64,000 bases of DNA from positions 186,001 to 250,000 of the forward strand of contig JHWS01000003.1 in NCBI GenBank assembly GCA_000687675.1, read 5' to 3'. This document shows, piece after piece, positions 42,668-51,712 of this stretch (position 1 is the first letter of the stretch; each line of letters opens with the position of its first letter). The translations under genes and the position numbers were made by a program. Source of the stretch: Lachnospiraceae bacterium NC2008. Its GTDB lineage: Bacteria; Bacillota; Clostridia; Lachnospirales; Lachnospiraceae. The notes below the pieces were generated by a model. The model saw only the letters and a list, made by a program, of their open reading frames with translations. It searched no databases and was not told where the DNA came from.

Positions 42668-43363
42668 CTAACTTAAATACCAAATTGCCAGTGCTGTTCG
42701 GTCTCTAAGTTCTAACTTATCTAGTATATTTGATATATAATTCTTAACAGTACCTTCTGATAAAAATATAGTTTCAGATATTTCTTTGTTAGTATATCCC
42801 TTAGCCACTAACTGGATAAGTTCATATTCCTTATCATTAATATCTCTTTCTTTAAGGAAATTAACCTTATCTTCAGAAAGACCACTCTTACTATCATCAC
42901 CAGGCTGGTTCTTAGAAGATGTCTCATTTGTAGAAGCCTTACTCATAATAGTAGGAAGTTTTTCAACAATATCCCCGCCAAATACTATCTGACCACTCAT
43001 AACCGACTGAAGGGACTGAGGCACTGACTTATAATCCTGCTTAAGAAGATAACCCTTTATTCCTAGGGAAAGTGCCTTAACAATATATTCTTCATCTGAG
43101 AATGTTGTAAGGAACAGTATCTTAGCGTCAGGGTGCTTCTCTAATATCTTGCCAGCAGCTTCTGTACCATTAAAATCTGGCATCCTTATATCCATCATAA
43201 GTATATCTGGCTTCAGCTCATCATAAAGTTTTATGGCTTCCTGGCCCCCATAGCCTTTACCTATAACTTCGAATCCTGGATTACTCCCCACAATCATCTC
43301 AAGTGACATAACGATAAGCTCATCGTCGTCTACTATAAGAACTCGTATCTTTCTCTCTTCCAT
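42668..43363 (-). CDS. Response regulator, NarL/LuxR type (orphan position)
   Basis: About 231 residues from ATG 43363 (AGAAAGG upstream). The receiver domain has LIVDDDE, DILMMDIRMPDFNG with the phospho-acceptor Asp, and IKGYLLKQD. A low-complexity Ser/Asn/Lys linker (about 140-170) is followed by the LuxR HTH (YTNKEISETIFLSEGTVKNY). No kinase is adjacent on its strand. The kinase at 37371 lacks a partner, so these may belong together. Confidence 0.93.
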   Translation of the reverse strand: MEERKIRVLIVDDDELIVMSLEMIVGSNPGFEVIGKGYGGQEAIKLYDELKPDILMMDIRMPDFNGTEAAGKILEKHPDAKILFLTTFSDEEYIVKALSLGIKGYLLKQDYKSVPQSLQSVMSGQIVFGGDIVEKLPTIMSKASTNETSSKNQPGDDSKSGLSEDKVNFLKERDINDKEYELIQLVAKGYTNKEISETIFLSEGTVKNYISNILDKLELRDRTALAIWYLS

Positions 43364-43493
43364 GCATAAACCTTTCTGTAAGGTGTAAGTATTCACCCTC
43401 AAAGTAGTTGGTAATCCTTATTATATCATTATATTGGGATTATATAGAAAAAGAGACTATCAAGATTTTTCGCTATTATCTTAAAAATACCTC

Positions 43494-43524
43494 TTGACAC
43501 ACAATACTATGCATCATATAGTAT
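43494..43524 (+). promoter_or_regulatory. Promoter and PadR-type operator
   Basis: TTGACA (43494-43499), a 17-bp spacer, and TATAGT (43517-43522). An inverted repeat ATACTAT (43504-43510) with ATAGTAT (43518-43524) overlaps the -10. This ATAC...GTAT form is usual for PadR regulators, so autorepression by the following gene is likely. Confidence 0.8.
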
Positions 43525-43586
43525 TATGTAACGAAGGGCATTAAAAAGGATTTAATTTATATATTTTGCAGGAAAGGAGAAGGCAG

Positions 43587-43910
43587 ATGGAAGCACAGTT
43601 TAGACGCGGTATTCTGGATGCCTGCGTGTTGGCGGTTCTCGAACGTGGAGAATCCTACGGATACCAGATGGTAAAGGACATCAAAACATTTATCGACATT
43701 ACAGAGTCCACCCTGTATCCAATACTTAAGAGGCTGGAAAATGCCAACATGCTTACGGTATTTACCCAAGAGCACAATGGCAGGCTTCGAAAGTATTACA
43801 AAATCACAGACGAAGGTCGAAGTCACATAACCCAGCTCTTAAATGAGTGGGAAGAAGTAGTGAAAATATATCAATATATTACAAAAGAGAGGGAAGAGAG
43901 ACATGACTAA
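43587..43910 (+). CDS. PadR-family transcriptional regulator
   Basis: About 107 residues from ATG 43587 (AAAGGAG upstream). A single winged HTH has GILDACVLAVLERGESYGYQ and ESTLYPILKRLENANML, then RLRKYYKITDEGR in the wing. It is the first gene of the PadR-DUF1700-DUF4097 set, commonly tied to envelope stress. It overlaps the next gene by eight bases, and an operator overlaps its promoter. Confidence 0.92.
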   Translation: MEAQFRRGILDACVLAVLERGESYGYQMVKDIKTFIDITESTLYPILKRLENANMLTVFTQEHNGRLRKYYKITDEGRSHITQLLNEWEEVVKIYQYITKEREERHD

Positions 43911-44508
43911 GAAGGAATATTTAGATAATCTTTTAGTTAATCTTACAGAGAATAATGTCCCAAACATCGATGCTATGGTTGAATTCTACAGCGAACTTAT
44001 AGATGACCGTATCGAGGATGGTATGACAGAAGAAGAAGCCGTTGCTGCTATGGACGACGTAGACACAGTAGTTGGTGAAGCAGTAGTTGAAAAACCTATT
44101 ACAACACTTGTAAAGGATAAGATTAAGAAGAACCGTGACGAAGCTAAGAAGAAAGGCCACGGGGCACTTTGGACAACACTTGTTATCCTTGGTTTCCCGG
44201 TTTGGTTCCCTGTATTATTTACATTTTTCACTTTAATTTTTACGCTATTTATAGTTCTTTGGGCTGTTGTTGTTACCCTTTATGCAGTGAACTTTTCACT
44301 AGCAGTTACTTCAATAGCTGTGTTTATAGGAGGATTTGCATTCCTGTTTGGCCAGATTACCTTTACTGGAGGCCTCTGCATGTGGGCCGCAGCTCTTATA
44401 ATTGGAGGCCTGTTCCTGATATTTATGACACCAATTATTGCACTGGCTAAGGGTATGGTTAAGGTGATTAAGTTTACCTTAAGGAAAATCAAGGGCATAT
44501 TTGTTTAA
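43903..44508 (+). CDS. DUF1700 membrane protein
   Basis: 201 residues. The N-terminal DUF1700 helical region (MTKKEYLDNLLVNL, then EEEAVAAMDDVDTVVGEAVV) is followed by about four membrane helices (about 88-190). It is a typical partner of PadR regulators and DUF4097 proteins. It probably anchors or regulates the following protein at the membrane (inference). Confidence 0.9.
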   Translation: MTKKEYLDNLLVNLTENNVPNIDAMVEFYSELIDDRIEDGMTEEEAVAAMDDVDTVVGEAVVEKPITTLVKDKIKKNRDEAKKKGHGALWTTLVILGFPVWFPVLFTFFTLIFTLFIVLWAVVVTLYAVNFSLAVTSIAVFIGGFAFLFGQITFTGGLCMWAAALIIGGLFLIFMTPIIALAKGMVKVIKFTLRKIKGIFV

Positions 44509-44600
44509 TCAGGTGCTTATGCCTGCGGATTAAGCGCATTTACACAGATTATAATCACAGAATTTTAGATTAATATTAACTAAAAAGAAAGGATATAGAT

Positions 44601-45404
44601 ATGAAAACAGCAACAAAAATAGGTCTTGGCTTAATAGGTTTGGGAGTAGCCCTGGCTGCAGTAGTATTCATAATAACAGGTGGAGATCTTAAAAAGCTAG
44701 GACTTGAACAGTATGATTATATTGATAAAGATTATACATGTACAGGAGACATCGACACTATAGTAGTTGATGAAAATACAGGGAAGATAATTGTCCAGAC
44801 AGGGGATGTAGACAAGGTTACTGTCGCATACATGGATGACAAGAACAAGGAACTTTACAATATTAAGGAAGATGGCGGAACATTTTCTATTAAGAGAAAA
44901 AAAGAGCACTTCCATTTTGGTTTCGGGTTTGATTTCAAATCTCCAACTATGACTATCACAGTACCAAAAGACTTTGATGGAACTCTCCAGCTTGAGTGTA
45001 CAACTGGCAAGGTATCAGCAAGTGATATGACTGTTAAAAGTATTTCAGCAGAAAGTACAACAGGTGATGTTATTCTTACTAATATCGCTTCAAAAGAAGA
45101 AGTTAATGCTGAAGCAACAACAGGAGATGTTAAGCTTATAAATGTATCTTCTGAAGATTCTATAAAGATGGAGTGTACAACAGGTGATGTATTTATAGAG
45201 AATCTTGATGCTAAGAATGCTATCTCACTTAATACAACAACAGGTGATATAAAAGGAACCATCGTTGGTAAGATAACAGATTTTGCAATTAAGTCTGACA
45301 CTACCACAGGAGATAACAATCTTCCTAATACAAGCGAAGGAGAGAAATCTCTTAAGGCTGATACAACAACAGGAGATATCAAGGTTACATTCGTAGAAGA
45401 ATAG
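44601..45404 (+). CDS. DUF4097-family beta-strand repeat protein
   Basis: 267 residues. An N-terminal membrane helix (about 7-28) is followed by an extracytoplasmic right-handed beta-helix-like region. It is built from repeated TTGDV/TTGKV units (about nine between residues 55 and 262). This is the DUF4097 (formerly adhesin-like) family found with DUF1700 proteins and PadR regulators. RBS AGAAAGGATAT. It ends the operon before a bidirectional terminator. Confidence 0.9.
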   Translation: MKTATKIGLGLIGLGVALAAVVFIITGGDLKKLGLEQYDYIDKDYTCTGDIDTIVVDENTGKIIVQTGDVDKVTVAYMDDKNKELYNIKEDGGTFSIKRKKEHFHFGFGFDFKSPTMTITVPKDFDGTLQLECTTGKVSASDMTVKSISAESTTGDVILTNIASKEEVNAEATTGDVKLINVSSEDSIKMECTTGDVFIENLDAKNAISLNTTTGDIKGTIVGKITDFAIKSDTTTGDNNLPNTSEGEKSLKADTTTGDIKVTFVEE

Positions 45405-45427
45405 CTTGTAACATATTGATATATAAA

Positions 45428-45470
45428 GAAAAAGCAAGGTTAGTTCGCTGCCTTGCTTTTTCACTTTTTT
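45428..45470. terminator. Bidirectional terminator
   Basis: Stem GAAAAAGCAAGG (45428-45439) with CCTTGCTTTTTC (45451-45462). T-runs on one side and A-runs on the other, between converging genes. Confidence 0.88.
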
Positions 45471-45478
45471 ATATTTAA

Positions 45479-46846
45479 TTATCTGTTCTCAATTCCATAA
45501 AGAAGGGCCTCAAGCTCATCATCACTTATCATAGTGATACGGCCCTCATCATACTGCTTGGTTACCCATGCGTAGATTTCCTGAACTCTAGGGTCATCTT
45601 TACCAACTTCTGGAAGACCTCTCTTCTTATTATATCTGTTAAGCCAGAAGGTAACACCAGCAGCGCCGGAAGTATTAGTAACTGATACCTTAGGTGGACA
45701 GTCAAGAAGTTTCTCTGTATCAAAGATGTTGTATATCTCCTGATTCTTCATAAGACCGTCAGCGTGTACGCCGGCTCTAGTAAGGTTGAAGTTCTCACCA
45801 ACGAATGGTGTCATAGGTGGAAGGTCGTAACCTGTCTCATTCTTTATATAGTCTGCAATCTCGGTAATCTTACGTGTATTCATACCATTAAGGTTTCCCT
45901 TAAGTGAAGCATACTCGAATATCATAGCTTCTACAGGTACGTTACCGGTTCTCTCACCGATACCAAGAAGTGAACAGTTAACAGCGCTTGCACCATACAT
46001 CCATGCAGTTGTTGCATTAACAACTCCCTTGTAGAAGTCATTGTGACCGTGCCACTCAAGCATCTCTGATGGAACAGCGGAATAATGCTGGAGGGCATAA
46101 ATGATACCAGATACGCTTCTAGGAAGGGCTGCACCTGGATATGGCACACCAAATCCCATAGTATCGCAGGCACGAATCTTAATAGGTACGCCGGATTCTT
46201 TTGATATACGCATAAGTTCTGAAGCAAATGGTACTACAAAACCGTAGATATCAGCTCTTGTTATATCTTCAAAGTGGCATCTTGGGCTAAGTCCGGCTTC
46301 GATACAGTCATTAACTATACCAAGGTATTTGTCCATAGCTTCTTTTCTCGTAAGTCCCATCTTGTGGAAGATGTGATAGTCAGAACAGCTCATAAGTACG
46401 CCGGTTTCTTTGATACCTATAGACTTAACAAGTTCAAAGTCTTTCTTAGAAGCTCTTATCCATGTTGTTAGTTCTGGGAACTTGTAGCCAAGCTCCATAC
46501 ATTTTTCAAGAGCCTTTCTATCTTTTTCAGAATATACAAAGAACTCGGTCTGACGAATCATACCGTTTTCTCCTCCAAGTTCGTGAAGAAGCTTATAGAT
46601 ATGAACCATCTGCTCTGTTGTATAAGGAGCACGGGACTGCTGTCCATCTCTGAAGGTTGTATCGGTTATAAAGATTTCATCAGGCATATTCTGAGGAACT
46701 CTTCTATAGTTAAATGGAATCTTAGGTATCTCCTCATAAGGGAAGATATCCCTGAATAACTCAGGTTCCTTCACATCCTGAAGCTCATAATTATATGGAT
46801 CCTGTTCAAGTAAGCCAGTTTTTGCACTAAGATTGATTTCTCCCAT
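45479..46846 (-). CDS. Re-citrate synthase-like enzyme (homocitrate/isopropylmalate synthase family)
   Basis: 455 residues of the HMGL-like TIM-barrel family. Active-site elements: ITDTTFRDGQQSRAPYT (metal-binding Asp, catalytic Arg), CHFEDITRADIYGFV, and EWHGHNDFYKGVVNA with the metal-binding HxH. The N-terminal extension of about 55 residues, the IRQTEFFVYSEKDR segment and the absence of a LeuA-type regulatory domain match, from memory, the Re-face citrate synthase of Clostridium kluyveri. They do not fit LeuA. It would make citrate from acetyl-CoA and oxaloacetate, supplying 2-oxoglutarate in an anaerobe without normal citrate synthase. Simple homology searches would call it isopropylmalate synthase. 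Confidence 0.75.
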   Translation of the reverse strand: MGEINLSAKTGLLEQDPYNYELQDVKEPELFRDIFPYEEIPKIPFNYRRVPQNMPDEIFITDTTFRDGQQSRAPYTTEQMVHIYKLLHELGGENGMIRQTEFFVYSEKDRKALEKCMELGYKFPELTTWIRASKKDFELVKSIGIKETGVLMSCSDYHIFHKMGLTRKEAMDKYLGIVNDCIEAGLSPRCHFEDITRADIYGFVVPFASELMRISKESGVPIKIRACDTMGFGVPYPGAALPRSVSGIIYALQHYSAVPSEMLEWHGHNDFYKGVVNATTAWMYGASAVNCSLLGIGERTGNVPVEAMIFEYASLKGNLNGMNTRKITEIADYIKNETGYDLPPMTPFVGENFNLTRAGVHADGLMKNQEIYNIFDTEKLLDCPPKVSVTNTSGAAGVTFWLNRYNKKRGLPEVGKDDPRVQEIYAWVTKQYDEGRITMISDDELEALLYGIENR

Positions 46847-47108
46847 AATTACTCCTTTACTATCTATGATAATCTTTAATTTCTAAAGTATTCCAAGGCA
46901 TAATATTTCATAAAATATAGCCTACTTATGTTTTCTAATTATAAAACTATAAAATAATATGTAAAATGGATAATATCGATACTTATAATCGAGAAAAGTG
47001 ATTAATGCTAAATGTAGTGCGAATTAATATCAAATAAGTGTTTCAGATGGTTGCGTCTCTATCTACTATGATATAATTAACCCATATTGATAAAGGGTAG
47101 GGACTACT

Positions 47109-48629
47109 ATGTTTTTAAAAGAACTTGAAAAGTACGATGACATCACTATTCAGTGTCATGACAATCCGGATGCAGATGCGCTGGCTTCTGGTTACGGATT
47201 ATATTGCTACTATAAAGATAAAGGTAAGAATGTAAAACTAATATACAGTGGCAAGAATCAAATTCAAAAATCTAACCTGCTTATGATGGTTGAGAAACTT
47301 TCTATTCCTGTAGAATATATGGAACCGAAAGAAGATATGGCAGTTAAGGGCTTGCTTATTACTACAGACTGTCAGTATGGACAGGGCAATGTTACTAAGA
47401 TTGATGCAGATGTAGTAGCTGTTATAGACCACCATCAGGACTGCAAACCAGATGTAAAATACAGTTATATACAGACTGATCTTGGTTCTTGCTCAACTAT
47501 CGTATGGAACCTTCTTAATGAACATGGCTTCGAGGTAACAGATGAAGAGCATCTAGGAACCGCTCTATACTATGGTCTTTATACTGATACCAATCAGTTC
47601 TCAGAATTATTCAATCCAGTTGATAAAGATGCTATGGATGGTATCGTTCATGATAAATCTATGATTACAGTTTTAAAAAACTGTAACCTCTCTCTTCGCG
47701 AACTTGAGATAGCCGGTATAGCTATTCTTCGTTATACATATAATGAAGAGTTAGGATTCGGCCTGGTTCATTCTCAGCCTTGTGACCCTAATATACTTGG
47801 ACTTATAAGTGACTTCCTACTACAGGTAGATAAGATTGATACCTGTCTTGTTTATAATGAAACAACTGATGGCATCAAACTGTCAGTCAGAAGCTGCATC
47901 AGAGAGGTCAATGCCAGCGAGCTTGCAGAATTCCTATGCGAAGATATGGGATCTGGCGGTGGTCACTTTGATAAAGCAGGCGGTTTTATTAATCAGAAGA
48001 AGTTCGAGGAGTCTTATCCGGGTGTTCACACGGAAGCTTACTTTAATAACAAGATGATGGAATACTTTGAGAAGTATGAGCTTGTCTATGCTTCAAAATA
48101 TGAAGCGGATATATCTACTATGAAGCTATATATGAAGAATAAGCTTCCAATAGGTGTTGCTAAGATGACAGATGTACTTCCGGTTGGTATGCCTATTACA
48201 GTCCGTACCATGGAAGGTGATATGGACCTGATAGTTGAAGATGATCTCTACGTCATCATAGGTGTAAAAGGTGAAGTATATCCTATCAGAGAAGAGAAGC
48301 TTAACAGAACCTATAAGATGGTTGATAAACCATACGTCTATAAAGAGTGTGTCATTCGTGATGTATATGTTCCTACAATCAAGAACAGAGTTACAGGAAA
48401 GAACCATCTTCTTACGGAGTATGCTAAGACTTATGTTCCTACAGGAGATACCATGATATATGCCAGACCTCTTACAAAAGGGGTGAAGGTATTCACTGCC
48501 TGGGATCAGGAAAGATATATGCTTGGTAAAGAAGGTGACTATCTGGCACTTAGAACAGATGACTATCATGATGTATATGTTGTTGAAAAAGAAGTGTTTG
48601 GTATAACATACAGCGAAGTAAAAGAATAG
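47109..48629 (+). CDS. DHH-family phosphoesterase with long C-terminal extension
   Basis: 506 residues. The DHH domain has ITIQCHDNPDADALASGYGL, LITTDCQYG and AVIDHHQD; DHHA1 has DMGSGGGHFDKAGGF (about 275-289). Members cleave small nucleotides such as nano-RNA, pAp or c-di-AMP fragments. After about residue 340 there are two tandem units. In each, a beta-rich stretch ends in ...GVKGEVYPI...TY or ...GDYLAL...ITY. Both resemble the PGDYG-type small domain seen in phage proteins. This fusion is unusual; substrate unknown. Confidence 0.85.
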   Translation: MFLKELEKYDDITIQCHDNPDADALASGYGLYCYYKDKGKNVKLIYSGKNQIQKSNLLMMVEKLSIPVEYMEPKEDMAVKGLLITTDCQYGQGNVTKIDADVVAVIDHHQDCKPDVKYSYIQTDLGSCSTIVWNLLNEHGFEVTDEEHLGTALYYGLYTDTNQFSELFNPVDKDAMDGIVHDKSMITVLKNCNLSLRELEIAGIAILRYTYNEELGFGLVHSQPCDPNILGLISDFLLQVDKIDTCLVYNETTDGIKLSVRSCIREVNASELAEFLCEDMGSGGGHFDKAGGFINQKKFEESYPGVHTEAYFNNKMMEYFEKYELVYASKYEADISTMKLYMKNKLPIGVAKMTDVLPVGMPITVRTMEGDMDLIVEDDLYVIIGVKGEVYPIREEKLNRTYKMVDKPYVYKECVIRDVYVPTIKNRVTGKNHLLTEYAKTYVPTGDTMIYARPLTKGVKVFTAWDQERYMLGKEGDYLALRTDDYHDVYVVEKEVFGITYSEVKE

Positions 48630-48689
48630 TTCATAAAGTGAACTAATATTATAGATGTTACATGATCAAGATGGTTCATAAGGTGAACC
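48629..48689. repeat. Two GTTCA...TGAAC palindromes before the TIR gene
   Basis: GTTCATAAAGTGAAC (48629-48643) and GGTTCATAAGGTGAACC (48673-48689) are direct copies of one palindrome, 45 bases apart, each followed by an AATATTA stretch. They lie between the DHH stop and the TIR start and may be a double operator. A related sequence, GTTCATGATGTGAAC, is at 55156-55170 inside a transporter gene. Confidence 0.55.
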
Positions 48690-48722
48690 ATAATATTACA
48701 TAGGACAGAGGGGAAAGGGACT

Positions 48723-51266
48723 ATGGATAACAATTTTAATTTAAATCCTAATATGAACAATCAGCAGGGATACGGTGCGTATAATCCAGGAACACCAGTG
48801 GTTCCTCAGTATAAATTTGATGCATTTATCAGTTATAGACATACTGACCTTGATATGTTTGTAGCTTCTGAACTTCATAAGTATCTTGAGACATATAAGC
48901 CGCCAAAGGCAGCTCTTAAAAACTCTACCAGAGGAAGAATACAGAGAGTATTCAGGGATCAGGAGGAACTTCCACTGGTAAGCAATCTTGAAGACCCTAT
49001 TATCGAAGCTCTTAAAGAATCAGAATATCTTATAGTTATCTGTTCACCAAGAATCAAAGAATCTGCCTGGTGCAAGAAGGAGATAGAGACATTTATCCAG
49101 ATGCATGGTAGGGAGAAGGTTCTTGCTGTTCTTATCGAAGGTGAACCTGAAGAGTCATTCCCGGATGAACTTGTTAAAGGGAAGAGAGATGTCACTCTTC
49201 CTACAGGACAGGTTGTTCAGGAAGATGTTATCGTTGAGCCGCTTGCTGCTGACTTTAGAGCAGGGGACAAAGCATCAATTAAGAAGAAGATGAAGCAGGA
49301 AGCCCTCAGACTTCTTGCGCCTATCTACGGAGTAGACTTCGATGATCTAAGACAAAGACATAAGGAAAGAAGAACAAGAAAGATTATAGCAGCTACAACA
49401 TCTGTTGCGGCAGCAGCTGTACTTCTTGCAGCAGCAGCCATCTTTGTTCTTCTTATGATAAGTGCCCAGAGAGATAAGATAAAGAAGCAGGCTGACAAGC
49501 TTATGGAGATGAATGATAAGATAACTGCTCAGGCTAATCAGCTTTCAGATAAGAATGAGATATTGGCAAAGGAGCAGGCAAGGAATCTTGCCAATGAAGC
49601 AGAGGAGTTATATGACGAAGGGAAACGTATAGATGCTATTGTGTTGGCTGTTTCTTCGTTAACAGATTATGAAGGCGTGCAGATGTCATATACTGCTCAT
49701 GCCTATAATATCCTGGCTAAAACTACAAGAGTATATTCAGGGATAAGTGAACGTGCTCCTATAGTAAATGTTGATATGCCGGGACAGATTGAATATTATG
49801 ATGTTTCATCAGATGGTACTTATGTACTGGCAATAGATGATTTGGGTAATATAAAAGTATGGGTTAGACCGACTTACAAAGAAGTATTTTCTAGTTCGGA
49901 TGTATACAGTTTATATTCTACTAGTGATGCAGGTTTTGTTAGTGAAAAGGAAGTTGCATATCTTAATAAGTCCGGAGACGTTGTAATACATAATTTAGAG
50001 GATGATAGGGATGATGTGCTTTGTAGTGGTATGACAAATTGTAGTACCAATGGAAAGTACGTTGTTACAACCGATTCTTCATATGAATATATATATGATT
50101 CTTCTACAAAAGACTGCATATGGCAGGATGATAATAACGGCTTTTCTTATTCTTACGAGTTTATAGAAATCAATGATAGTTCGTATACTGTCTTAAAATA
50201 TGACAATGTCCTTGATAATGAAGCAAAAACCTATGTAAGTATTATTGATAACAGTAGTGGAGAACTTTTGGATAAGGTTGAATTAAAGGGTGATTCTGTA
50301 GATTATGCAGGGTATAAAGATGGCGTGATTTATATTGGGGGATGTGTTTTTGGAGAATCCTTGAATGATTATCATAGCTATTTGTTGGCATATGATACCA
50401 CAAACCAAGCTATAAAATGGGAACAAGAAGTTGATGATGTTCTTTTTACCAATTATTGTCTTACAGATAATTATCTAGGAGCATCATCCTATTCATTTTT
50501 GTGTAGATTTAGACTTGAGGATGGTGGTATGGCTAGTAAGAATCATCTGGGTGAATCATTTATATATATGTCAGCTTCAGGTGATGATTTGTGGGGAATA
50601 GTATCATCAGGTGAAAGATATTATTATGACTATGCCAATGATATGAATGTTGGAATGCCGTATCTTATAGCGTCAAATTTAAAATCATTAAAAGGTGTTA
50701 ATTCCAATTATATAGGCGTAAACAATTTAAACAGTTCATTGGTTGAGTATGGAACAACATACGATGATAATTATACTGAGTATACAGGGGATATTCCGGA
50801 GGAGGAAGATGTTGCAATGTATAATGGAAATGACGCTGTAGTAAAAGCAGAAGAATTAGGCATTGAATATTCGGGAACTGTACAGGATTTATTGATATAT
50901 CCGGATACAGACTATGCAGTAGTAGCTTATAAAAATTATAAAGTTTCAACATTTGACCTAAACAGTGGAGAAAAACTGGATACATTACAAGCTGCTGGAA
51001 TAAGTAAAAGTTATGGTAAAGATTCAAGTGGTAATTTGTATATCAGTGATTTATCAACAACGTATGCAATAGACCCAGAGGGAATGTTTTTATTTGAGGT
51101 GTACTCGATGGTAGGTTTAACTGATGATAAAAATCAGCTGATTCTTTCATATAGGGTACGTGATGATAATAATAATATAGTAGATAAATACGTTACTGTA
51201 CCAATATATTCAACTGATGATTTGATTGCTAAAGGTAAACAGATTGTCAAGTATTATGGAAACTAA
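48723..51266 (+). CDS. Membrane TIR-domain receptor with extracytoplasmic propeller
   Basis: 847 residues. After a Asn/Gln/Gly-rich tail (1-28) comes a TIR domain (about 30-205): FDAFISYRHTD, and CSPRIKESAWCKKEIETF with Glu120 in the position of the NADase catalytic Glu. A single membrane helix spans about 221-248 and a coiled coil 250-300. Then come about 540 residues of repeated beta-strand blades (VSSDGTYVLAIDDLGNIKVW is WD40/PQQ-like). The TIR part should be cytosolic and the propeller outside. TIR proteins act in NAD cleavage or signalling; defence or stress sensing is an inference. Start ATG 48723 with AGGGGAAAG. Confidence 0.85.
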   Translation: MDNNFNLNPNMNNQQGYGAYNPGTPVVPQYKFDAFISYRHTDLDMFVASELHKYLETYKPPKAALKNSTRGRIQRVFRDQEELPLVSNLEDPIIEALKESEYLIVICSPRIKESAWCKKEIETFIQMHGREKVLAVLIEGEPEESFPDELVKGKRDVTLPTGQVVQEDVIVEPLAADFRAGDKASIKKKMKQEALRLLAPIYGVDFDDLRQRHKERRTRKIIAATTSVAAAAVLLAAAAIFVLLMISAQRDKIKKQADKLMEMNDKITAQANQLSDKNEILAKEQARNLANEAEELYDEGKRIDAIVLAVSSLTDYEGVQMSYTAHAYNILAKTTRVYSGISERAPIVNVDMPGQIEYYDVSSDGTYVLAIDDLGNIKVWVRPTYKEVFSSSDVYSLYSTSDAGFVSEKEVAYLNKSGDVVIHNLEDDRDDVLCSGMTNCSTNGKYVVTTDSSYEYIYDSSTKDCIWQDDNNGFSYSYEFIEINDSSYTVLKYDNVLDNEAKTYVSIIDNSSGELLDKVELKGDSVDYAGYKDGVIYIGGCVFGESLNDYHSYLLAYDTTNQAIKWEQEVDDVLFTNYCLTDNYLGASSYSFLCRFRLEDGGMASKNHLGESFIYMSASGDDLWGIVSSGERYYYDYANDMNVGMPYLIASNLKSLKGVNSNYIGVNNLNSSLVEYGTTYDDNYTEYTGDIPEEEDVAMYNGNDAVVKAEELGIEYSGTVQDLLIYPDTDYAVVAYKNYKVSTFDLNSGEKLDTLQAAGISKSYGKDSSGNLYISDLSTTYAIDPEGMFLFEVYSMVGLTDDKNQLILSYRVRDDNNNIVDKYVTVPIYSTDDLIAKGKQIVKYYGN

Positions 51267-51270
51267 TAAT

Positions 51271-51307
51271 AAAACAGATAATGGAGTTTATTCCATTATC
51301 TGTTTTT
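51271..51307 (+). terminator. Terminator after the TIR gene
   Basis: 15-bp perfect stem AAAACAGATAATGGA (51271-51285) with TCCATTATCTGTTTT (51292-51306), then TT. Strong in the + direction, and it may serve the converging gene. Confidence 0.88.
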
Positions 51308-51331
51308 TATAGAGTGTTGGAATTGATTTAA

Positions 51332-51700
51332 TTATTGATTAGCAGCCTTTAATTTTGCTTCTAATTCTGCAATTTGTTTTTTAAATTCAGCATTTTGCTT
51401 TTCAGTTTTTTCTAGTTCGATTTTTAGCTCTTCGGTTTTCTTGTTAGCTTCTTCTATACCAGCTTTTAGCTCTTCATTATGCTGTTCTATTATTTCCTTG
51501 TATTCATCTATAGTAATATCATAATATCCCAAGTAGCACGCCTCCCATCTATATTGTTCTAGAAATTCAGCGAGAATATCGTTGTTTATGCATTCATCTA
51601 CTGCTTTTAATATAGCATTTTCAAGAGAGTCACTGCAACTGTATTTGATAACCAAAGAAATGAATTCTGCATAGTCAGATAATACTTTGCACTTGGACAT
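51332..51700 (-). pseudogene. C-terminal fragment of an Rpn-type protein
   Basis: 122 residues. LSDYAEFISLVIKYSC and KAVDECINNDILAEFLEQYR resemble, from memory, the C-terminal half of Rpn-family nucleases, followed by a long Glu/Lys coiled coil (about 70-120). The nuclease core is missing. The frame begins right where an unrelated fragment starts on the other strand, so this is probably a truncated gene. It could still make a small coiled-coil protein. Confidence 0.55.
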
Positions 51701-51712
51701 AATATTTTTACT

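Noticed and set aside
44855-45382. A 175-codon minus-strand frame opposite the DUF4097 gene
   Set aside because: It is a shadow of the repeated TTGDV coding pattern and reads as repeated SPVV units without a family match.
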